From an uncultured Alphaproteobacteria bacterium (GTDB lineage: Bacteria > Pseudomonadota > Alphaproteobacteria > Rhizobiales > Pleomorphomonadaceae), in contig CALCDT010000320.1 of NCBI GenBank assembly GCA_937900425.1, positions 1-49,593 of the forward strand: a DNA stretch of 49,593 nt. Reading direction: 5' to 3'. The first letter of the stretch is position 1. Each line of letters starts with the position of its first letter. The translations under genes were made by a program, and so were the position numbers. The notes beneath the pieces are model-generated. The model made no database searches, had not been told where the DNA came from, and worked only from the letters and a program-made list of their open reading frames with translations. Positions 44,336-49,593 of this stretch are shown piece after piece.

Positions 44336-45436
44336 ATGCTGACGCTCGCCGGAACGGTCGCCGTCGTTCTTCTCGTGCTGCCGGTTCTGGTGGCGGCGGT
44401 CCTGTCGCTCGACGGGTTGCGGCACGTGGCGGCGCGGCTCGGCGCGATCGGTGCCGACAGGCCGTTGACGCTGGTCGTCAGCCGGCGAAGGACCGTCGGC
44501 ACCGACGCGGTGCGGATTTCGCTCGTCTCCGAGTGGCGGCCGGTGTTACCCGGCCTGCGGGCCGGGCAGCATCTCGTGTTCGATCTGCCGGTCGAGGGGC
44601 GTGTGGTGAGGCGGGCCTATTCGCTGTCGCGGCACGACCGGTGGGCGTCGTCCTATGAAGTCACGGTGAAGCGCGAGGCGGGAGGGGCGGGGTCGGGCTT
44701 TCTGGTCGACCGGGCCCTCGAGGGATGCCGGCTCACGGTGTCGCGGGCGCGGGGAACCTTCCTCGACGCCGATCCCGCCCGGCCGGTGGTGCTGGTCGCC
44801 GCCGGCGTCGGCATCACCCCGTTCCGGGCGATGCTCATGGCCCGCCGCCGCCGGCCGCGTGCCGGCCGCACGGTCCTGTGGTTCACGGCGCGCGAGCGGG
44901 TGAACCTTTATTTCCACGACGAATTCGTCGCGCTGGAGCAGGCGGCCGGCTGGTTCCGCTACCGTCCGGTCCTGACGGGCGAGGCGCCGGCCGGCTGGGC
45001 CGGCGGGCGGGAGCGGCTCACGGCCGCGGCGATCCTGCGCGAACTGCCCGAAGGGGCCGACGTGCTGTTCTGCACCGGCAAGGCGATGGAGAGCGCGCTG
45101 ATCGACGGGCTGGTCGAGGCCGGCCTGCCGCGGGACCGGATCCGGCACGAGCAGTTCGCCGCCGCCACCGAGGAAGCAGAGGTCGGCGGCGAACTGACGG
45201 TCGTCACCGCCGCCGGTCCGCGCCGTCTCGTGCCCGGGCGGGCGACGTCGCTGCTCGACGTTCTCGACCGGGCCGCCTGCGCGCCGCCCTACGAGTGCCG
45301 GGTCGGCGACTGCGGCCATTGCCGGGTCGAGATCACGGCCGGGACGGTCCTCGATCTCGACGGCGGCGGTCCGGTCCGCGGCCGGGTGCTGGCCTGCCGC
45401 GTCCGCCCGGACGGCGACGCCACCGTGATCGTGTGA
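44336..45436 (+). CDS. Membrane-anchored flavin reductase fused to a 2Fe-2S ferredoxin
   Basis: 366 residues. One N-terminal helix (about 3-25) precedes a ferredoxin-reductase-like module: FAD motif RRAYSLS (93-98) and NAD(P)H motif GVGITPFRAML (157-167). A C-terminal plant-type ferredoxin has cluster ligands Cys321, Cys326, Cys329 and Cys354 (C-x4-C-x2-C-x24-C). The order FNR then ferredoxin matches Hmp/NADH oxidoreductase-type and phenol/vanillate reductases. Electrons would pass from NAD(P)H via FAD to the cluster. Context with a TonB receptor and PepSY-like protein suggests reduction of an imported ferric chelate. Confidence 0.87.
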   Translation: MLTLAGTVAVVLLVLPVLVAAVLSLDGLRHVAARLGAIGADRPLTLVVSRRRTVGTDAVRISLVSEWRPVLPGLRAGQHLVFDLPVEGRVVRRAYSLSRHDRWASSYEVTVKREAGGAGSGFLVDRALEGCRLTVSRARGTFLDADPARPVVLVAAGVGITPFRAMLMARRRRPRAGRTVLWFTARERVNLYFHDEFVALEQAAGWFRYRPVLTGEAPAGWAGGRERLTAAAILRELPEGADVLFCTGKAMESALIDGLVEAGLPRDRIRHEQFAAATEEAEVGGELTVVTAAGPRRLVPGRATSLLDVLDRAACAPPYECRVGDCGHCRVEITAGTVLDLDGGGPVRGRVLACRVRPDGDATVIV

Positions 45437-45743
45437 CCCGGCTCCGGCGACGTTCTGACGGGGACATCTCCTGCCGGATGTCGGCGGCCCGCGAGGCTTG
45501 ACACAAGGCCCGCCCCGATACCGCGGAGCATGGCCGCCCGCGGGTCGCGGTGCCCGGATTCGCGCCACGATGCCGGTGTTCTCGTCAAAGGTACCGGACC
45601 GACCCGTCCGGCCCGTGGTCCGCGCTCGCAGCGTCTTGAATTTATCATAACTTTACAATGGATTGGTTCGGGCGACGGCGTGTGGCACCGATCCTGCTTT
45701 CTGCATGCAAACTTGTATGCAAGCCGATGGGCACCGAGCCGCC
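45437..45743. other. Promoter region of the GntR-ABC transporter operon
   Basis: 307 bp without a gene. An AT-rich stretch at 45636-45659 (TTGAAT, TATCAT, TACAAT) is the likely promoter zone, though no pair has canonical 17-bp spacing. A palindromic operator lies at 45703-45720. Confidence 0.45.
45703..45720. promoter_or_regulatory. GntR-type operator (palindrome)
   Basis: GCATGCAAACTTGTATGC is an 18-bp inverted repeat of form GCATrCAA-NN-TTGyATGC. It contains the alternative ATG codons at 45705 and 45717 of the downstream regulator, which favours the later GTG start and suggests autoregulation. Confidence 0.6.
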
Positions 45744-46475
45744 GTGAGTCCCCAGGTCGTCGACATCGAAGAGCACGTCCTCGCCGCCGTGCTGGCCGGC
45801 CGGCTGGCGCCCGGCACGCGGCTCGGCGAGATGCAGATGGCCGAGCTGTTCGGCGTGTCGCGGACCAAGGTGCGCGAGGCGCTGGTGCGGCTGGAGACGC
45901 GCGGCATCGTCACCGTCAGCGCCCGGCGCGGCTGGTACGTGGTCGAGCCGTCGGTCGAGGAGGCGGCGGAGGCCTTCGAGGCGCGCAAGATCGTCGAGAC
46001 CGGGTTGCTCGCGGCCGCCCGCGGCCTCGACGCCGCCGCCGTCGCCCGGCTCCGGCGGCATCTGGAAATCGAGCACGCGGCGCTTTGCGGCGACGACGTC
46101 GGCGCGCGCACCTGCCTGCTCGGCGACTTCCACATCCACCTCGCCGACCTGCTCGGCAACCGGGTGATCGCGGAGATCGTCCGCGACCTCACCGCCCGCA
46201 CCACGCTGATCTCGATGCTCTACCAGCCCAAGGACAAGGCCGAGGAATCGAGCCACGACCACGAGGAGATCGTGGCGGCGCTGGAGGCCGGCGACTTCGC
46301 CGGCGCCGCCCGCCTGATGAGCGCCCACATCGACGCCGTCGAGGCCGGGCTCGATCTCAGCCGCAGACCGGACCCGCTCGCCGGCCTGCGCGACGCTTTC
46401 ACCAGCCGGGAGGCGGCGGACGACCTGCGGCCGCCTCCCATCACCGACCGGGACCAGAGGAGAGACCCCCGATGA
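45744..46475 (+). CDS. GntR family (FCD) regulator of the ABC importer
   Basis: 243 residues from the GTG at 45744 (MSPQVVDIEEHVLAAVLAGRL). ATGs at 45717 and 45705 are in frame but lie inside the operator palindrome, and none has a clear ribosome site, so the start is uncertain. The winged helix is RLGEMQMAELFGVSRTKVREALVRLETRGIVTVSARRGWYV. The FCD domain includes LLGDFHIHLADLLGNRVI and SSHDHEEIVAALEAGDF, with the expected metal-binding histidines. Its stop overlaps the start of the binding-protein gene by four bases, so regulator and transporter share a transcript. Confidence 0.9.
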   Translation: MSPQVVDIEEHVLAAVLAGRLAPGTRLGEMQMAELFGVSRTKVREALVRLETRGIVTVSARRGWYVVEPSVEEAAEAFEARKIVETGLLAAARGLDAAAVARLRRHLEIEHAALCGDDVGARTCLLGDFHIHLADLLGNRVIAEIVRDLTARTTLISMLYQPKDKAEESSHDHEEIVAALEAGDFAGAARLMSAHIDAVEAGLDLSRRPDPLAGLRDAFTSREAADDLRPPPITDRDQRRDPR

Positions 46476-47278
46476 CCGCCTTCACCCGCCGATCCGCCCT
46501 GTCGCTCGCCGCCGGCTTCGCCGCCGCGGTGATCGCCATCGTCCACGCGCCGACGCAAGCCCGCGCCGACGCACTCGCCGACATCACGAGCCGCGGCACG
46601 CTGCGCGTCGCCGTGCCCCAGGATTTTCCGCCCTTCGGCTCGGTCGGCGCCGACATGACGCCGCAGGGCTACGACATCGACGTCGCCGCCCTCATCGCCG
46701 AGAAACTCGGCGTCGAGCTGGAACTGACGCCTGTGACCAGCGCCAACCGCATCCCCTACCTGCAGACCGACAAGGTCGACCTCGTCATCTCCTCGCTCGG
46801 CAAGAACCCCGACCGCGAGAAGGTGATCGATTTCTCGGTCGCCTATGCACCCTTCTTCAACGGCATCTTCGCGCCCGACGACGTCGCCGTCGCCGCGATC
46901 GAAGACCTCAAGGGCCATTCGGTCGGCGTCACCCGCGGGTCGGTCGAAGACCTCGAGATCTCGGCGCTGGTCGGCGACGACGTCGCCATGAAGCGCTACG
47001 AGGACAACAACGGCACCATCTCCGCCTTCCTGTCCGGCCAGGTCGACGTGATCGCCACCGGCAACGTCGTCGCCGCCGCGATCCTCGCCCGCAATCCGCC
47101 CAAGCGGCCCGAGCTGAAGTTCCTGATCAAGAACTCGCCCTGCTACATCGGCCTCAACAAGGACCAGCCGGAACTGAAGGCGAAGATCGACGAGATCGTC
47201 ACGGCCGCCAAGGCCGACGGCTCGCTCGAGGCCATTTCGCAGAAGTGGCTCGGCTACGGGCTGCCGGCCGATCTGTGA
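46472..47278 (+). CDS. ABC transporter solute-binding protein, polar amino-acid type (family 3)
   Basis: 268 residues with an N-terminal signal (MTAFTRRSALSLAAGFAAAVIAIVHA; two arginines recall Tat substrates). The mature start LADITSRGTLRVAVPQDFPPFG and GYDIDVAALIAEKLGV are hallmarks of the family, as is SSLGKNPDREKVIDFSVAYAPFF. AGAGGAGAG precedes the ATG, which overlaps the regulator stop. NTVALP-type ligand residues cannot be assigned, so the amino acid or opine bound is unknown. A strong stem-loop follows. Confidence 0.93.
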   Translation: MTAFTRRSALSLAAGFAAAVIAIVHAPTQARADALADITSRGTLRVAVPQDFPPFGSVGADMTPQGYDIDVAALIAEKLGVELELTPVTSANRIPYLQTDKVDLVISSLGKNPDREKVIDFSVAYAPFFNGIFAPDDVAVAAIEDLKGHSVGVTRGSVEDLEISALVGDDVAMKRYEDNNGTISAFLSGQVDVIATGNVVAAAILARNPPKRPELKFLIKNSPCYIGLNKDQPELKAKIDEIVTAAKADGSLEAISQKWLGYGLPADL

Positions 47279-47286
47279 GGTGGCGC

Positions 47287-47319
47287 GCGGCGGCGCCGGT
47301 CGTTTCCCGGCGCCGCCGC
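47287..47319 (+). promoter_or_regulatory. Intercistronic stem-loop after the ABC binding-protein gene
   Basis: GCGGCGGCGCCGG pairs perfectly with CCGGCGCCGCCGC (13 bp) around a seven-base loop, nine bases after the stop. There is no T tract. It likely stabilises the binding-protein message relative to the permeases. Confidence 0.65.
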
Positions 47320-47377
47320 ACCCGCTCGCGGTCCGACCCTCGCGGCGACCCCGTCCCCGCTCTCCCGAGGAGACGCG

Positions 47378-48049
47378 ATGTCCTACACCTTCGATTTCTC
47401 ATGGATCGGCGCCTATCTCCCGGTGATCCTCAAGGGGCTGGCGGTGACGGTCGAGCTCACCGTCGTCGGCGGGCTGCTGGGCGTCGCGCTCGGCACCGCC
47501 TGCGCCTGGGCCCGCGCCCTCGGCCCGGCCTGGCTGAAGCCGGTGGTGGCGGCCTATGTCGAGTTCGTCCGCAACACGCCCTTCCTGATCCAGCTGTTCT
47601 TCGTGTTCTTCGGCCTGCCGTCGCTGGGCGTCAGGATGTCGGAACTCGAGGCGGCCAACCTCGCCATGGTGATCAACCTCGGGGCCTACGGCTGCGAGAT
47701 CATCCGCGCCGGCATCGAAGCGACGCCGCGCGGGCAGTTCGAGGCCGGGGCCAGCCTCGGCATGAGCCGGTTCGAGACCTTCCGCCACGTGGTGCTGATC
47801 CCGGCGCTGCAGAAGATCTGGCCGGCGCTGTCCTCGCAGATCGTCATCGTCATGCTCGGCTCGGCGGCGGTGTCGCAGATCGCGGCGGAAGATCTCACCT
47901 TCGCGGCCAACTTCATCCAGTCGCGGACCTTCCGCGCCTTCGAGGCCTACATGCTGTCGACGGCGCTCTATCTCGTCCTAGCCATCCTGCTGCGCCAGGC
48001 GCTGCGCGGGATCGGCTGGACGCTGTTTCCGAGGAGGGCGGCGCGATGA
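47378..48049 (+). CDS. Amino-acid ABC transporter permease 1
   Basis: 223 residues, HisM/GlnP type, with five or six helices. VEFVRNTPFLIQLFFVFFGLP is the family motif after helix 2. The EAA loop reads EAGASLGMSRFETFRHVVLIPAL. GAGGAGACG precedes the ATG. It overlaps the second permease by four bases (ATGA). Confidence 0.94.
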   Translation: MSYTFDFSWIGAYLPVILKGLAVTVELTVVGGLLGVALGTACAWARALGPAWLKPVVAAYVEFVRNTPFLIQLFFVFFGLPSLGVRMSELEAANLAMVINLGAYGCEIIRAGIEATPRGQFEAGASLGMSRFETFRHVVLIPALQKIWPALSSQIVIVMLGSAAVSQIAAEDLTFAANFIQSRTFRAFEAYMLSTALYLVLAILLRQALRGIGWTLFPRRAAR

Positions 48050-48705
48050 TCGAATTCACGACCTGGGACATCCTCCGCAACCTGCTGCTCGCGGCGCGGT
48101 GGACGGTCGTGCTGTCGCTCGTCTCCTTCGCCGGCGGAGGCCTGCTCGGGGCGGCCATCCTCGTGCTGCGCATAGGTCGCGGCCGCTGGGGCCGACGGCT
48201 CGCCAAGGGCTATGTCGAGCTGTTCCAGGGCACGCCGCTGCTGATGCAGCTGTTCCTCGCCTTCTTCGGGCTCGCGCTCTTCGGCATCGACGTGCCGGCC
48301 TGGCTCGCCGCCGGCCTCGCCCTGATCCTGTGGACGGCCTCGTTTCTCGCCGAGATCTGGCGCGGCTGCGTCGAGGCGATCGCCAGGGGGCAATGGGAGG
48401 CGTCGGCCAGCCTCGGCATGGGCTACTTCCAGCAGATGCGCTGGGTGATCCTGCCGCAGGCGCTGAAGATCGCGGTGCCGCCGACGGTCGGCTTCTCGGT
48501 GCAGGTGGTCAAGGGCACGGCGCTGACCTCGATCATCGGCTTCGTCGAATTGTCGAAGGCCGGCACCATCGTCACCAACGCCACCTTCCAGCCCTTCACC
48601 GTCTACGGCTTCGTCGCCCTCATCTATTTCGCGCTCTGCTTCCCGCTGTCGCAGGCGAGCCGCATCCTGGAAAGGAAGCTCAATGTCGCTCATCGAAATC
48701 ACTGA
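48046..48705 (+). CDS. Amino-acid ABC transporter permease 2
   Basis: 219 residues with the same architecture: YVELFQGTPLLMQLFLAFFG and the EAA loop EASASLGMGYFQQMRWVILPQAL. It forms a heterodimeric channel with permease 1. Its last 23 bases overlap the ATPase gene, an unusually long overlap that indicates coupled translation. Confidence 0.94.
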   Translation: MIEFTTWDILRNLLLAARWTVVLSLVSFAGGGLLGAAILVLRIGRGRWGRRLAKGYVELFQGTPLLMQLFLAFFGLALFGIDVPAWLAAGLALILWTASFLAEIWRGCVEAIARGQWEASASLGMGYFQQMRWVILPQALKIAVPPTVGFSVQVVKGTALTSIIGFVELSKAGTIVTNATFQPFTVYGFVALIYFALCFPLSQASRILERKLNVAHRNH

Positions 48706-49405
48706 GGTGAAGAAGCGCTTCGGCGACAACGAGGTGCTGAAGGGCATCAACATCGACGTCGCCCCGGGCGAGGTCATCGCCATCATCGGCAAGTCGGGGT
48801 CGGGCAAGTCGACCCTGCTGCGCTGCATCAACGGCCTCGAGACCATCGACGAGGGCTCGATCCAGGTCGCCGGTGCCCAGCTGCTCCCCGACGAGGTGCA
48901 CCTGAAGGCGCTCCGGCTCAAGGTCGGCATGATCTTCCAGAGCTTCAACCTGTTCCCGCATCACACCGTCGGCGGCAACGTCATGCTGTCGCAGATGGTG
49001 GTGAAGAAGACGCCGAAGGCGGAGGCCGAGGCGATGGCGCGCCGGATGCTCGACCGGGTCGGCCTCCTCCACAAGTTCGACGCCTATCCGGACGAGCTCT
49101 CCGGCGGCCAGCAGCAGCGCGTCGCCATCGCCCGGGCGCTCGCCATGCAGCCGATGGCGCTTCTCTGCGACGAGATCACCTCGGCGCTCGATCCAGAACT
49201 CGTCCAGGAGGTGCTGGCGGTGGTCAAGGAACTCGCGCGCGAGGGCATGACGCTGCTGATGGTGACCCACGAGATGCGCTTCGCCCGCGACGTCTGCTCG
49301 CGCGTCGTCTTCATGCACCAGGGCCGCGTCCACGAGATCGGCCCGCCGGAGGAAGTGTTCGGCGCGCCGAAGACGGCGGAGCTGAGGCAGTTCCTGGGGG
49401 TGTAG
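48683..49405 (+). CDS. Amino-acid ABC transporter ATP-binding protein
   Basis: 240 residues. Walker A is GKSGSGKST, the Q-loop is in MIFQSFNLFPHHTV, the signature is LSGGQQQR, Walker B is ALLCDEITSALD and the switch His is in MVTHEM. The usual DEPTSALD is DEITSALD here, a tolerated variant since the catalytic Glu is kept. AAGGAAG before the ATG lies inside permease 2. It energises the importer. An inverted repeat at 49456-49475 downstream may end the transcript. Confidence 0.96.
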   Translation: MSLIEITEVKKRFGDNEVLKGINIDVAPGEVIAIIGKSGSGKSTLLRCINGLETIDEGSIQVAGAQLLPDEVHLKALRLKVGMIFQSFNLFPHHTVGGNVMLSQMVVKKTPKAEAEAMARRMLDRVGLLHKFDAYPDELSGGQQQRVAIARALAMQPMALLCDEITSALDPELVQEVLAVVKELAREGMTLLMVTHEMRFARDVCSRVVFMHQGRVHEIGPPEEVFGAPKTAELRQFLGV

Positions 49406-49455
49406 GGGACCGCGGACTTGAAAGCCGCATGGGCACGAGGTTTTCCGCAATCGCC

Positions 49456-49593
49456 CACCCCTCTCCCAGAGGGTGATACCAACGTGCTTATCAACCGACC
49501 TCTCTCCGCCCTCACCCAGAGGTGCGAGCGAAGCGAGCCTCGAAGGGCGGGGCGGCCTCGTCCTTCGAGACAGTCGCTTCGCTCCTTCCTCAG
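49456..49593. repeat. Cluster of palindromic intergenic repeats at the right edge
   Basis: Three elements occur in series. An imperfect CACCCCTCT/AGAGGGTG hairpin lies at 49456-49475. A degenerate repeat at 49510-49552 (CCTCACCC ... GCGAAGCGAG ... CTCGAAGG) resembles copy b at 20444-20492. A copy starting GGCCTCGTCCTTCGAGAC at 49554 is cut by the window end. No gene is seen after 49405. Confidence 0.75.

Noticed and set aside
41206..44502. A very long leftward open frame (over 1,000 codons) opposite the TonB receptor operon
   Set aside because: It is the complement of strongly supported genes with clear domains and ribosome sites. Its translation is low-complexity acidic/Arg/Gly residues, typical of mirror frames in GC-rich DNA.
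49163..49190. DEITSALD in place of DEPTSALD in the ABC ATPase as a sign of inactivation
   Set aside because: The Walker B aspartate and catalytic glutamate are intact; only the following Pro is changed, which is seen in active amino-acid ATPases.

Overview
The window is a GC-rich chromosomal segment that looks alphaproteobacterial, most likely from the order Hyphomicrobiales (Rhizobiales). The evidence is the gene content and signals: PhaR/PhaA/PhaB, DctB/DctD, a MatR-type malonate operon, OhrR/Ohr, the htpX - SDHAF4-like - rsmB - heparinase - purH neighbourhood, a perfect CtrA box (TTAA-N7-TTAA) and a RirA-type iron box (TGA-N9-TCA). I cannot name genus or species. No rRNA, tRNA, CRISPR array, transposase, integrase or phage gene is visible.

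Layout. 1-164 is the start of a leftward ispA-like prenyl synthase cut by the window edge. 530-5377 is a DctB/DctD two-component pair followed by an oxalate/formate-type MFS carrier that has a textbook sigma-54 promoter and an upstream palindrome. 5619-7385 is housekeeping: mtgA, rpmF and a small membrane protein. 7518-8454 is a 464-bp exact tandem duplication that copies the 3' end of a small unknown gene lying downstream of a CtrA box. 8905-11898 is the polyhydroxybutyrate module: phaR divergent from phaA-phaB.

12028-20314 is sugar-acid catabolism: an AGE-family sugar isomerase/epimerase, an orphan SAM-fold protein, then a leftward operon of GntR regulator, TRAP transporter (P, Q, M) and a zinc polyol/idonate-type dehydrogenase, divergent from uxuA (mannonate dehydratase). 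20533-27492 is a complete malonate island: GntR regulator MatR divergent from TRAP P-Q-M, malonyl-CoA decarboxylase and malonyl-CoA synthetase. The 14-mer operator remembered for rhizobial MatR sits in the divergent region.

27927-30244 is a leftward redox/copper cluster (DsbB, a PCuAC-like protein with most copper ligands lost, Sco1, a small membrane protein, a TusA-like protein). 30897-33524 holds a secreted nuclease, an orphan TadG/VWFA pilus-type protein and an SDHAF4-like assembly factor. 33691-39891 is the rightward housekeeping run htpX, rsmB, heparinase-like, purH. 39919-41074 is the divergent ohrR/ohr pair.

41230-45436 is an iron-regulated operon of a TonB-dependent receptor with Lys/Asp-rich loop repeats, a two-helix PepSY-TM-like protein and a membrane-anchored flavin reductase fused to a 2Fe-2S ferredoxin. 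It looks like uptake of a ferric chelate coupled to its reduction at the inner membrane, and is the most system-like unexplained unit here. 45744-49405 is a GntR-controlled polar amino-acid-type ABC importer. The right edge runs into dispersed intergenic palindromic repeats also present at 20353-20492.

A recurring design is visible: three importer operons each carry a strong GC-rich stem-loop directly after the solute-binding-protein gene.
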